64,000 nt of DNA from Usitatibacter rugosus (GCF_013003965.1 NZ_CP053069.1:62001-126000); one strand, 5' to 3'. Positions 54,556 to 63,002 are shown, numbered from the stretch's first letter. Translations and numbers: made by a program. Notes: generated by a model not told the origin, from the letters alone.

Positions 54556-55449
54556 CTAGGCGGCGGTGGCGGGAGCAGGAGCGCGCCGATGCGTCGACAG
54601 CGTCGCGAAGTACAGGTCCTCCAGCGTCGCTTCCACCGGCTCGAAGCCCGGGGGCGCCGTATCCGCCGCCACGTGCACCTCGGTGCGCCCGGCGCGAAGC
54701 CGCGTCGAGATCACCTGCAGGCGTTGCTTCGCCTCCTCGAGCGCCGCCTTGTCGATCACGCTGGTCCAGATGCGCCCGCGCAGCGCCTGCAGCAGCTCCT
54801 GCGGCTTGCCCACCGAGACGATCTTGCCGCCCACGATGATCGCCATGTTCTCGCAGAGGTCGGTCACGTCGTCCACGATGTGCGTGGAGAGGATCACGAC
54901 GACGTTCTGGCCGATCTCGGCCAGCAGGTTGTTGAAGCGGTTGCGCTCCTCGGGGTCGAGGCCCGCGGTGGGCTCGTCCACGATGATGAGCTTGGGGTTG
55001 CCGATCAGCGCCTGCGCGATGCCGAAGCGCTGGCGCATGCCGCCGGAGAAGCCCGCGACGGCCTTCTTGCGCACGTCCCACAGGTTCACCTGCTGCAGCA
55101 GCGTCTCCACGGTTTGCTTGCGCTCGCCTTTCGTCGCGATGCCCTTCAGCACCGCCAGGTGGTCGAGGAGGTCCCAGGCCGAGACGCGCGGATAGACGCC
55201 GAAATCCTGCGGCAGGTAGCCCAGCGTGGCGCGCAGCCGTTCCGGCTCGCGGATCGCGTCGATGTCGCCGAAGCGGATCGTGCCCTGCGAGGGCGTCTGC
55301 AGCGTCGCGATGCAGCGCATCAGCGTGGACTTGCCCGCCCCGTTGGGGCCGAGCAGGCCGAACATGCCGTTGGGAATCGTGAGCGAGGCGTTGTCCAGCG
55401 CGCGCGTGCCGTTGGGATAGACGTGGGTGACGCCTTCGAGCGTGAGCAT
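54556..55449 (-). CDS. ABC transporter ATPase of the M1-fusion system
   Basis: A 297-residue ATPase for the permease/peptidase fusion. Walker A (GPNGAGKST), the Q-loop YLPQDFGVYP, the signature FSGGMRQRFGIAQAL, Walker B LIIVDEPTAGLDPEE and the H-loop STHIVDDV are all present. A GGGGGT site lies 8 bases before the ATG. It is the first gene of a three-gene unit (ATPase, permease-M1, NTF2-like protein). The 102-base region upstream carries direct and inverted repeats. Confidence 0.92.
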   Translation of the reverse strand: MLTLEGVTHVYPNGTRALDNASLTIPNGMFGLLGPNGAGKSTLMRCIATLQTPSQGTIRFGDIDAIREPERLRATLGYLPQDFGVYPRVSAWDLLDHLAVLKGIATKGERKQTVETLLQQVNLWDVRKKAVAGFSGGMRQRFGIAQALIGNPKLIIVDEPTAGLDPEERNRFNNLLAEIGQNVVVILSTHIVDDVTDLCENMAIIVGGKIVSVGKPQELLQALRGRIWTSVIDKAALEEAKQRLQVISTRLRAGRTEVHVAADTAPPGFEPVEATLEDLYFATLSTHRRAPAPATAA

Positions 55450-55457
55450 TCTTGGTT

Positions 55458-55560
55458 ACCCCCTGATGGAATCCGCGCAGTTTGGTGGCGCCCGCGTAGC
55501 CGCGCAAGGCTTTGTCGACAAGCCGTGACAAACAGTGACCAACTGCAGAAATCAGGGGGT
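55458..55560. repeat. Inverted repeat spanning the ABC/SulP gap
   Basis: ACCCCCTGAT (55458-55467) and ATCAGGGGGT (55551-55560) are perfect 10-bp inverted repeats about 83 bases apart. One lies in the ribosome-binding region of the ATPase gene, the other at the very end of the SulP gene. The meaning is uncertain. Confidence 0.6.
55514..55544 (-). promoter_or_regulatory. Three direct repeats upstream of the ABC operon
   Basis: On the plus strand GTCGACAAG, GTGACAAAC and GTGACCAAC begin at 55514, 55525 and 55535, so spacing is 11 and 10 bases, one helical turn each. On the operon strand this reads as repeated TTG(T/G)TC(A/G). Such phased direct repeats are typical of OmpR/PhoB-type regulator sites, and one such regulator gene is at 57262. 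Confidence 0.45.
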
Positions 55561-57246
55561 GAAGCGTCCGGACTCGGCGCGGAGGGCCTCGAGGGCCGCG
55601 TCCATGGTTTCGAAGAGATGGGCCTTGCCCAGGCGCTCCAGGAAGCCGCCGCGCCGCAGCATGTTGAGCGGCTGGTCGTTGGGCGCCACGAGGATCAGCC
55701 GCGCGTTGTGCCGGCGCATGTGGGCGAGCAGGTGCTCCAGCGCCTCCAGCCCCGTGTTGTCGATGTTGATCACCTGGTGGAGCTCGAGCACCAGGGCGCC
55801 CGGAGGTTCCGTCCCCGGCTCGGCCAGCGCCTCGACCTTGGTGACCGAGCCGAAGAAGAGCGAGCCGTACACACGCCAGGCCTCCACGCGTCGTCCGTCG
55901 GCGCGGATGGCGAGCGCGGGCGGCATCGGCAGCTTGTCCACGCGCGTGAGCGCCGACATACGGTAGATGAAGAAGAGGCACGCGAGGATCAGGCCCGCCT
56001 GCACGGCCACGGCGACGTCCAGCGCCACTGTGAGCACGAACGTGGTGAGCATCGTCGCGCGATAGGCGAGCGAGAACTGCTGCATCTTCGGGAACTCGCG
56101 CCAGTTGCCCATGTTGAACGCGACCCACAGGAGGATCGCCGCGAGCGCCGAGAGCGGCACGTAGCGCGCAAAGGGTGCCAGCACGAGCACGATGAGGAAG
56201 AGCACCGCCGCGTGGATGATCCCGGCGATCGGCGTGCGGCCACCGCTCTTCACGTTGGTCACGGTCCGCGCGATCGTGCCCGTGGCCGCGATGCCGCCGA
56301 AGAACGGGCTCACGAAATTGGCGATGCCTTGCGCCATCAGCTCCTGGTTGGGATCGTGGCGCTCGTCGATCAGGTTGTCGGCCACCCGGGCGCAGAGCAG
56401 CGATTCGATCGCCCCCAGCAGCGCGATCGCGATCGTCGGCGCGAAGAGGTTCTGCGCCGTGGCCCAGTCGAAGCGCGGCAGCGCGGGCATGGGGAGCCCC
56501 CTTGGCAGCTCACCGAAGCGTGTACCCAGCGTCTCCACCGGCAGCTGCAGCGCCCACACCGCCACGCCCGAGAGGCCCAGCACCGCGATCGTGGCCGGCA
56601 GCTTCGCGGCGAGCTTCCGCAAGCCGCTGCCCTGGTCCTGGGACGAACGCACGGGCCACACCATGATGATGAGCAGCGACACCAGCCCGATCACGATGGC
56701 GTAGACGTTCGCGGTCTCGAGGTTCTCGGCGATCACGTTCAGCTGCGAGAAGAAATTGGCCGGCATCTTCTCGACCTCGATGCCGAGGAAGTCGCGCACC
56801 TGCGAGATGCCGATGATGACCGCGATGCCCGCCGTGAAGCCGGTGATGATCGCCACGGGGATGTAGCGGATGAGCGAGCCCATCCGCAGCGCCCCCATCG
56901 CGAAGAGCAGCACGCCGGCCATCATCGTGGCGATGAGGAGGTTCGCGACGCCGTACTTCTCCGCGATGGAATAGAGAAGGGCGACGAAGGCGCCCGCGGG
57001 CCCGCCGATCTGCACGCGCGAGCCGCCCAGCGCGGAGATCAGGAAACCGGCGACGATGGCGGTGACGATCCCCTGCTCGGGCCGCACGCCCGAGGCGATG
57101 CCGAAGGCCATCGCGAGGGGCAGGGCGATGATCGCGACCGTGATGCCGGAGGCGAGGTCGGCGAAGAAATCGTCGCGGCTGTAGCCGCGAAGCGCCGTGA
57201 CCAGCCGGGGCTTGAAGCGCAGGTAGCGGAGGCGCGACTCAGCCAT
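55552..57246 (-). CDS. SulP-family anion transporter with STAS domain
   Basis: A 564-residue inner-membrane transporter for sulfate, bicarbonate or C4-dicarboxylate-like anions. About 12-14 hydrophobic segments (residues 25-420) include ALPLAMAFGIASGVRPEQGIVTAIVAG, the SulP signature, and GGSRVQIGGPAGAFVALLY. The C-terminal STAS domain (about 440-555) has VLELHQVINIDNTGLEALEHLL. It lies 15 bases after the response regulator gene, so both are likely cotranscribed and the transporter may be under that regulator. Confidence 0.9.
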   Translation of the reverse strand: MAESRLRYLRFKPRLVTALRGYSRDDFFADLASGITVAIIALPLAMAFGIASGVRPEQGIVTAIVAGFLISALGGSRVQIGGPAGAFVALLYSIAEKYGVANLLIATMMAGVLLFAMGALRMGSLIRYIPVAIITGFTAGIAVIIGISQVRDFLGIEVEKMPANFFSQLNVIAENLETANVYAIVIGLVSLLIIMVWPVRSSQDQGSGLRKLAAKLPATIAVLGLSGVAVWALQLPVETLGTRFGELPRGLPMPALPRFDWATAQNLFAPTIAIALLGAIESLLCARVADNLIDERHDPNQELMAQGIANFVSPFFGGIAATGTIARTVTNVKSGGRTPIAGIIHAAVLFLIVLVLAPFARYVPLSALAAILLWVAFNMGNWREFPKMQQFSLAYRATMLTTFVLTVALDVAVAVQAGLILACLFFIYRMSALTRVDKLPMPPALAIRADGRRVEAWRVYGSLFFGSVTKVEALAEPGTEPPGALVLELHQVINIDNTGLEALEHLLAHMRRHNARLILVAPNDQPLNMLRRGGFLERLGKAHLFETMDAALEALRAESGRFTP

Positions 57247-57261
57247 TCCGCCGCCCCGCGG

Positions 57262-57972
57262 TCATTTCGTCTCGACGGACGAATTCAAATAGTAGCCGGC
57301 GCCGCGCTCGGTCTTGATGAGGTTCGGCTGGTTGGGGCTTTCCTCGATCTTGCGGCGCAGGCGCAGGATCTGGACGTCGATCGAGCGGTCGTAGATGTCG
57401 TCGTGCAGGCGGCTCGCTTCCAGCAGCTGGTCGCGCGTGAGCACGCGTTGCGGCGAGCGGAGGAAAGCCACCAGCAGCGCGTACTCGCTGTTGGTGAGGT
57501 CCACCATCTCGCCCGCCGGGGCCTTCAGCCGGCGCGTGCCGGTGTTCAGCTCCCAGTTGGAGAAGAGGTAGGCCCGCACGCTTTCGCCGCGGCGCGCCTC
57601 GCGCTTGGATTCCGTCCGGCGCAGGACCGCCTTGATGCGGGCGAGGAGCTCGCGCTGGCTGAAGGGCTTGGTGACGTAGTCGTCCGCGCCGAGCTCGAGG
57701 CCCATGACGCGGTCGGCTTCGTCCTTCCGGCCGGTGAGGATGATGATCGGCAGGTCGAGCGACTCGCGCAGCCTCCGCGCGATGGCCAGGCCGTCCTCGT
57801 CGGGGAGCTTCAGGTCGAGGATCACGAGATCCACCACCTCGGCGCCGAGGACGCGGTCCATGTCTCCGCCCGTTTCTGCGACGGACACCTTGAAATCGTT
57901 CTCGGCCAGGTACTCGCGGATCAGTTCGCGGATGGCCGGATCGTCGTCGACGACCAGGATGTGGGCTTCCAT
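57262..57972 (-). CDS. OmpR-family response regulator
   Basis: A 236-residue regulator. The receiver domain has the acidic pocket DDD (residues 9-11), the phosphorylated Asp53 in LVILDLKLPDEDG, Thr in IIILTGR, and Lys102 in VTKPF. The C-terminal winged helix (about 135-230) has LTNSEYALLVAFLRSPQRVLTRDQLLE and SIDVQILRLRRKIE. It is divergent from the hybrid kinase gene across 82 bases, and SulP follows downstream. The kinase carries its own receiver, so whether they are partners is unclear. Confidence 0.92.
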   Translation of the reverse strand: MEAHILVVDDDPAIRELIREYLAENDFKVSVAETGGDMDRVLGAEVVDLVILDLKLPDEDGLAIARRLRESLDLPIIILTGRKDEADRVMGLELGADDYVTKPFSQRELLARIKAVLRRTESKREARRGESVRAYLFSNWELNTGTRRLKAPAGEMVDLTNSEYALLVAFLRSPQRVLTRDQLLEASRLHDDIYDRSIDVQILRLRRKIEESPNQPNLIKTERGAGYYLNSSVETK

Positions 57973-58054
57973 GTGCTTGGAGGTTCCTCAGCGGGGGCCT
58001 GAAAGCGCATTTTACCGCCGGAGCCCGTAGAATCCGAAGCGTTCGCCAAAACCC

Positions 58055-60541
58055 ATGAATTCAGCCACCCGCTGGAGCGCGGAGGACTGGGCGGCGGGGG
58101 CCTCCCCCATGGGGCAGGCACTCGCGTATCTCTCCTTCGGCGTCTTCTACTTCGCCCTCGCCTGGTACGCGACGGACCTCCCGGTCCAGACGCGCTTTCC
58201 CCACTTCATCTGGCCCGCCGACGGCCTGGTGCTGGGGACGCTCCTCGTGGCCGCCCCGCGCCGCTGGCCCGTCTACCTGGGCCTGGTCTTCCTGGCCAAC
58301 CTGTTCTTCGGCTACGAGCTGGGGGTCTCCCTTCCCCGGACCTTCGTCGCGTCCTTCGTGAACACGGCCGAGCCGGCACTGGTCGCCCTCGGCCTCCAGC
58401 AGCTCGCCAAGCCCCAGGTCACGATCGACACGGTGAAGGGCCTGGCCGCGATGCTGATCGGCATGGTGCCGCTGGTGGCGGGCCTGTCGATCTTCGACGC
58501 GCTGACCAGCTACGTGCAGTTCGACGCGCCCTTCCGCGAGCAGTGGTCGGTGGTGTTCGTCTCGGACATGCTGGGCATGATCCTCGTGGCGCCCCTCATC
58601 CTCGCGTGGAGCCGCGAAGGCTGGCGCGAGGCGATGCAGGCCTCGCGCTCGCGCCTCCCGGAGCTGGTGGTCCTGTACTCGGGCCTGGTCTTCACCGCCC
58701 ACTACGTGTTCGGCACGCGCTCGCAGGCCTCGGGGTTCATCCCGCCGCTCGCCTACCTGTGCGCCCCGTTCCTGATCTGGGCCGCGCTGGGCTTTGGCCT
58801 GCGCGCCGCGACGCTGGGCCTCGCCGCCTTCGGCCTCATCTGCTACTGGCACACGGCGCAGGGCTTCGGGCCGTTCTCCATCGACGGCATCGCCGACTGG
58901 AAGTCGATCCTCCACCTGCAGGCCTACCTCGCGACGATCGTGGTCACCACGCTCTTCGCCGCGGCGCTGCTGAACGAGCGCCAGGATGCGGCCAAGACCA
59001 CGCGGGCCTGGCGACGGCGATACGAAGCGGTGATTCGCGCCTCGGGCAACCTGCTCTACGACCTCGACCCCGCGACCGGCAAGATCCTCTGGGACGGCGA
59101 CACGATGGCGGTGATCGGCGTGGCGCCCGAGAACGTGAGCGAGCTGGGCCCCTGGATGTCGCGTACGCACCCGGACGACCGCGCAAGGCTGCGGGGCGTG
59201 CGCGAGCAACTGGAGGGCGGGAAGCTGCGCCACATGGCGATCGAGTACCGCATGCAGCGCGACGACGGCAGCTACGTGCCCGTGAGCGTGAACGGCTACA
59301 TGATCGAGGAGCCGATGTCGCTGGGCCCGCCGAAGAAGCGGCTCATCGGCTTCGTCACCGACGTGTCCGAGAAGATCAAGTCGGAGGAAGACCGCGTCCG
59401 GCTCGAGTCGCAGCTGAAGCAGGCGGAAAAGATGGAGGCGGTGGGCCACCTCGCGGGCGGCATCGCGCACGACTTCAACAACATCCTCGGCGCGATCCTC
59501 GGCTACGGCGAGCTGGCCCAGCTGAAGGCGAAGGACGAGGACATGAAGCGCTACCTCGACACGATCATGAATGCGGGCAACCGCGCCAAGTCGCTGGTGA
59601 CGCAGATCCTCTCGTACAGCCGCGTGGACACGGGGGAGCGCATCCCCGTGCTCGTGAGCCCGATCGTGCAGGAAGCCGTGGACTTGATCCGCGGATCGAC
59701 GGCGGGCGTGGACGTGCGCTACGAGCCCGAGTCGGGCGAGGCGACGGTGATGGGCGACCCCACGCGCCTGCACCAGCTCTTCATGAACCTCTGCACCAAC
59801 GCCGTCCATGCGATGCCCGACGGCGGGGTGCTCGACGTGAGCCTGGCGATCGAAGTGGTCGAGCACGCGCGCATCACGCGCATCGGCGAGCTCGGCCCCG
59901 GCGACTACGTGCGCGTCACGGTGAAGGACTCGGGCCACGGCATCGCGCCCGAGGTGATCGACCGCATCTTCGAGCCGTTCTTCACCACCAAGCGCGCCGG
60001 GCGCGGCACGGGCCTGGGCCTGGCCCTCGTGCACTCCGTGGTGAAGGAGCACAAGGGCTGCCTCGACGTGCAGAGCGAGCTCGGCAAGGGCACCGCGTTC
60101 ATCGTCTGGATGCCGCGCCTCAACGAAGCGGCGGTGGAAGCGGCGAAACCGGAACCGGCGCTGCCCGGCCGCGGACAAGTCATCCTGGCCGTGGACGACG
60201 AGATCCAGGTGCTCGCGGCCCTGGAGGAGATGCTGGCCAACCTGGGCTACGAGCCCGCGGGCTTCTCGTCCAGCCAGGAGGCGCTCGAGGCTTTCCAGGC
60301 CGACCCGAAGCGCTTCGACGCGGTGGTGAGCGACGAGGTGATGCCGGAGATGTCGGGCACCTCGCTCGCGGTCGAGCTGCGGCGCATGAAGCCGTCGATC
60401 CCGATCGTGATCGCCACCGGCTACGGCGGCGCGGGCTTCGAGACGCGCGCCCTTTCGGCGGGCATCAACCGCGTGCTGAAGAAGCCGTACCGCATGACCG
60501 AGATCGCCGAGGCCCTCGCGGGGTTCTTCCCGAACCGGTAG
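58055..60541 (+). CDS. Hybrid sensor histidine kinase with MASE1 domain
   Basis: An 828-residue kinase. A MASE1 membrane domain of about 8 helices (residues 20-300, with FIWPADGLVLGTLLV) is followed by a PAS domain (about 320-430). The HisKA H-box GHLAGGIAHDFNNIL has His472, then comes an HATPase with NLCTNAVHAMPDGG and RGTGLGLALVHSVV, and a C-terminal receiver with Asp760 in VVSDEVMPEMSGTSLA. There is no DNA-binding output in the chain, so a phosphorelay or a separate regulator is needed. The divergent OmpR-type gene is one candidate. Confidence 0.92.
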   Translation: MNSATRWSAEDWAAGASPMGQALAYLSFGVFYFALAWYATDLPVQTRFPHFIWPADGLVLGTLLVAAPRRWPVYLGLVFLANLFFGYELGVSLPRTFVASFVNTAEPALVALGLQQLAKPQVTIDTVKGLAAMLIGMVPLVAGLSIFDALTSYVQFDAPFREQWSVVFVSDMLGMILVAPLILAWSREGWREAMQASRSRLPELVVLYSGLVFTAHYVFGTRSQASGFIPPLAYLCAPFLIWAALGFGLRAATLGLAAFGLICYWHTAQGFGPFSIDGIADWKSILHLQAYLATIVVTTLFAAALLNERQDAAKTTRAWRRRYEAVIRASGNLLYDLDPATGKILWDGDTMAVIGVAPENVSELGPWMSRTHPDDRARLRGVREQLEGGKLRHMAIEYRMQRDDGSYVPVSVNGYMIEEPMSLGPPKKRLIGFVTDVSEKIKSEEDRVRLESQLKQAEKMEAVGHLAGGIAHDFNNILGAILGYGELAQLKAKDEDMKRYLDTIMNAGNRAKSLVTQILSYSRVDTGERIPVLVSPIVQEAVDLIRGSTAGVDVRYEPESGEATVMGDPTRLHQLFMNLCTNAVHAMPDGGVLDVSLAIEVVEHARITRIGELGPGDYVRVTVKDSGHGIAPEVIDRIFEPFFTTKRAGRGTGLGLALVHSVVKEHKGCLDVQSELGKGTAFIVWMPRLNEAAVEAAKPEPALPGRGQVILAVDDEIQVLAALEEMLANLGYEPAGFSSSQEALEAFQADPKRFDAVVSDEVMPEMSGTSLAVELRRMKPSIPIVIATGYGGAGFETRALSAGINRVLKKPYRMTEIAEALAGFFPNR

Positions 60542-60654
60542 ACGGTGACAGCTGTAATGAAACCTTCTACCCATGTCATTGCCGGGTAATTCCTGCCGGG
60601 CAAAGTACGTCCATCGCCGGAGACGCCGGCACGACAAGACCGGGATCGCCGAGC

Positions 60655-61533
60655 GTGCCGCCCTCCATCGCATTCAACGAGCACCAGCTCACTTCCGTAT
60701 TCCAGCCGATCTACGCCGTGGCCCAGGGCGAGCTCGCCGGGTACGAAGGGCTGCTGCGCGCCAGCGCCGCCCCCGGCCGCATGATCCGCATCAACGCGCT
60801 CATCGCCGGCCTGAACGACGCCGAGATCGTTTCCCTCGACCGCACCGCGCGCACGCTGCACCTGCGCACCTTTGCTTCGGTCGACCCGGGTACCAAAACC
60901 CTTTTCCTGAACCTGCACCCCGTGGCCGCGCTCGCCGAGGCCGGCAGCGCCAAGGCCATGCGCGGGCGCGTGGGGTACTTCGGCCTCCAGCCGTCGCGCA
61001 TCTGCTTCGAGATCCTCGAGGGCGCGTGCGCCGACGAGGGCCTGCTGGTCGACGCCGTTGCCGCCTGCCGCGAGATGGGCTTCGCGGTGGCGATGGACGA
61101 CTTCGGCGTGGAGCGCTCCAATTTCGACCGTGTCGCGGCCCTGCGCCCCGACTACGTGAAGCTCGACCGCACGGTGCTGGCCAACGCCATGGGCGACGCC
61201 AAGGCGCGCCGCGTGCTGCCGTCCCTGATCGACATCCTCCACGCCGCGGGTTCGCGCGTCGTGGTCGAGGGCATCGAGGACTCCGCCGGGGCGCTGATTG
61301 CCATCGAGTCGGGTGCGGACTACCTCCAGGGCTTCTACTTCGCGCCGCCCTCGGCCCAGCTGCACGACGACGAGCTCACCGGGCGGATCCTGCGCGAGCT
61401 GCTGCGCATGCGCGGCCCGTCGCCGGCCATCATGGCGCGCCTTCCGGGTCCTCCCCCGGCGGCTCGTCGGACCTCTCCCACAGGCGATTCGCTCGTTTCC
61501 TACAGAGAACCCCCCTTCGAAACGGTTGAATGA
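60655..61533 (+). CDS. EAL-domain cyclic-di-GMP phosphodiesterase
   Basis: A 292-residue protein consisting of one EAL domain and a disordered Pro/Ser-rich tail. The motif is EGLLR in place of EALLR, and the other catalytic positions are intact: Asn in LFLNLHP, Glu in CFEILEG, DDFG, Lys in YVKLDR, Glu in VVEGIE, and QGFYF. It should therefore be an active c-di-GMP hydrolase. The only in-frame start codon near the domain edge is GTG 60655, with a weak GGGATCG before it. It follows the hybrid kinase by 113 bases. Degradation of c-di-GMP would favour motility over attachment. Confidence 0.85.
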   Translation: MPPSIAFNEHQLTSVFQPIYAVAQGELAGYEGLLRASAAPGRMIRINALIAGLNDAEIVSLDRTARTLHLRTFASVDPGTKTLFLNLHPVAALAEAGSAKAMRGRVGYFGLQPSRICFEILEGACADEGLLVDAVAACREMGFAVAMDDFGVERSNFDRVAALRPDYVKLDRTVLANAMGDAKARRVLPSLIDILHAAGSRVVVEGIEDSAGALIAIESGADYLQGFYFAPPSAQLHDDELTGRILRELLRMRGPSPAIMARLPGPPPAARRTSPTGDSLVSYREPPFETVE

Positions 61534-61541
61534 GGGAAGGT

Positions 61542-61561
61542 GCGCGGGGACCCCTCCGCGC
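61542..61561 (+). terminator. Possible terminator after the EAL gene
   Basis: GCGCGG and CCGCGC form a 6-bp stem with an 8-base loop (further GG/CC pairing is possible), followed after 8 bases by TTTT. It lies in the 57-base gap before the ferritin-like gene. It is weak but well placed. Confidence 0.45.
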
Positions 61562-61590
61562 AGTCCCATTTTCGACCCCCGGGAGGTTCC

Positions 61591-62142
61591 ATGAACGACC
61601 AGTCTCAGATACAGAAGCGGGTGATGCCCGACGTCGAGACCCTGCGCCGCGACGCTCGCAAGCACATCGAGGACGGGGCGGTGACCCCCACGTACATCGG
61701 CAATCGCGAGGAAGTCGTGAAGCTGCTGAACGAGGCGCTCGCGACCGAGCTCATCTGCGTTCTGCGCTATCGCCACGACTACTTCGTCGCCCGCGGCATC
61801 AAGGCCAAGATCGCGGCGGAGGAATTCCTCGAGCATTCCAACGAGGAGCAGGGCCACGCCGACCAGATCGCCGAGCGCATCGTCCAGCTGGGCGGTGAGC
61901 CGGACATGGACCCGGCCCGCCTGAAGGAGCGCGCGCACGCCGAGTACCGGCCGAGCACGCAGCTGAAGGACATGATCAAGGAAAACCTCATCGCCGAGCG
62001 CATCGCGATCGACAGCTACCGCGCGATGATCAACTACATCGGCGACGACGACACCACGACCAAGCGGATGCTCGAAGGCATCCTCGCCGTCGAGGAAGAG
62101 CACGCCGACGACCTCTCGGACCTCCTGGCCGATCTCTCCTGA
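61591..62142 (+). CDS. Ferritin-like (bacterioferritin/Dps-type) protein
   Basis: A 183-residue four-helix-bundle protein. Di-iron ligand candidates are Glu in NEALATELICVLRY, Glu and His in NEEQGHADQIAERI, Glu in NLIAERIAIDSY, and Glu/His in AVEEEHADDLSDLL. This fits bacterioferritin-type ferroxidase sites, and a ferroxidase/oxidative-stress role is likely. A good GGGAGG site precedes the ATG. The Crp/Fnr regulator gene follows after 100 bases. Confidence 0.85.
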   Translation: MNDQSQIQKRVMPDVETLRRDARKHIEDGAVTPTYIGNREEVVKLLNEALATELICVLRYRHDYFVARGIKAKIAAEEFLEHSNEEQGHADQIAERIVQLGGEPDMDPARLKERAHAEYRPSTQLKDMIKENLIAERIAIDSYRAMINYIGDDDTTTKRMLEGILAVEEEHADDLSDLLADLS

Positions 62143-62156
62143 CGTGAAGATTTAAC

Positions 62157-62187
62157 GCCCGCGGCGCCGCATCCTGCGCCGCCGGGC
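62157..62187 (+). terminator. Strong GC hairpin after the ferritin-like gene
   Basis: GCCCG-CGGCGC pairs with GCGCCG-(C)-CGGGC, 11 bp with one bulged C and an 8-base loop, 15 bases after the stop. No T-run follows (GGGTTCG), so it may terminate only partly. Confidence 0.45.
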
Positions 62188-62242
62188 GGGTTCGCCGTCG
62201 CCCGCGGTACGTGCACAATGGGGCCCTAGCGAAGGAGGCCCC

Positions 62243-62890
62243 ATGAACGACCGCGTCAAGGCAGACGCCAGCCTGGTCCTCAGTCCCGAGGAGCTCGCCG
62301 AGATCACGCGCCACGCCGTCGCGCGGACCTTCCGCCCGCGCACGGTGCTGGTGAGCGAGGGCGAGAACACCGACGCCCTCTACATCATCGTCGAGGGCAA
62401 GGCGCGCGCCTACGTGGGAGACGCCAGCGGGCGCGAGGTGGTGCTGTCCATCATGGGACCGGGGGAGTACTTCGGCGAGATCGCCTTCGACGAGGGGCCG
62501 CGCTCGGCCTCCGTGATCACGCTCGAGACCTGCAAGATGCTGGTCGTGCCGCGCGCGGAGTTCGCGGAGTTCATCAAGACCAACCCCGCCTTCGCCATGA
62601 GCTTCATCCGCAAGCTCATCCACCAGGTGCGCGTGCTCACCGAGAACGTGCGCAGCCTAGCACTCATGGACGCCTACGGCCGCGTCGCGCGGCTGCTGCT
62701 GGACAGCGCCGTCACCAACGACGGCGTGCAGTACATCCCGGAACGCCTCACGCAGGCGGAGATCGCGAGCCGCGTGGGTTGCTCCCGCGAGATGGTGAGC
62801 CGGATCTTCAAGGACCTCGTGCAGGGGAACTACATCTCGGTCGAGACCGACCGGATCGTGATCCACCGGAAGCCTCCGGCTCGCTGGTAG
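62243..62890 (+). CDS. Crp/Fnr-family transcription regulator
   Basis: A 215-residue regulator. The N-terminal cyclic-nucleotide-binding fold has FGEIAFDEGPRSASV, close to the cAMP pocket with the key Glu, Arg and Ser. A dimer helix follows, then a C-terminal HTH with LTQAEIASRVGCSREMVSRIFKDL. It lacks an N-terminal Cys cluster, so it is not an oxygen-sensing Fnr. The fit is best to CRP-like proteins. AAGGAGG precedes the ATG. Confidence 0.9.
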   Translation: MNDRVKADASLVLSPEELAEITRHAVARTFRPRTVLVSEGENTDALYIIVEGKARAYVGDASGREVVLSIMGPGEYFGEIAFDEGPRSASVITLETCKMLVVPRAEFAEFIKTNPAFAMSFIRKLIHQVRVLTENVRSLALMDAYGRVARLLLDSAVTNDGVQYIPERLTQAEIASRVGCSREMVSRIFKDLVQGNYISVETDRIVIHRKPPARW

Positions 62891-62900
62891 GTGCCACGCC

Positions 62901-62967
62901 GTCATTCCCGCGAAGGCGGGAATCCAGTTAGAAAAAGACGCTGGATCCCCGACGACTCGGGGATGAC
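62901..62967. repeat. 67-bp composite palindrome between crp and pilU
   Basis: Left unit 62901-62927 (GTCAT-TCCCGC-GAAG-GCGGGA-ATCCAG) and right unit 62941-62967 (CTGGAT-CCCCGA-CGAC-TCGGGG-ATGAC) are each hairpins. Their outer ends (GTCAT/ATGAC and CCAG/CTGG) are also complementary, with a 13-base A-rich spacer. Units with GTCATTCCCGCGAAGGCGGG-type sequence are a well-known dispersed repeat in several proteobacteria. It lies between convergent genes. Confidence 0.85.
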
Positions 62968-62975
62968 GAAACCTC

Positions 62976-62993
62976 AGGTGGCAATCGCCACCT
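62976..62993 (-). terminator. Terminator-like hairpin after pilU
   Basis: AGGTGGC and GCCACCT form a perfect 7-bp stem with a 4-base loop, 10 bases after the pilU stop. On the minus strand it is followed by GAGGTTTCG. It probably ends pilU transcription. Confidence 0.5.
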
Positions 62994-63002
62994 TCGGCCT
63001 CG

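Noticed and set aside
52460-56128. A 1222-codon minus-strand frame
   Set aside because: It is a shifted frame over the SulP, ABC ATPase and ABC/M1 genes with Arg/Gly/Ala-rich sequence only. The real frames carry all family motifs.
50857-58002. A 2381-codon open frame on the plus strand
   Set aside because: It is antisense to four well-recognised genes (ABC/M1 fusion, ABC ATPase, SulP, OmpR regulator). Its translation is His/Arg/Glu-rich low-complexity, as expected from GC-rich antisense frames.
58061-60673. An 870-codon open frame on the minus strand
   Set aside because: It is antisense to the hybrid kinase, with the same low-complexity composition and no recognisable domain.
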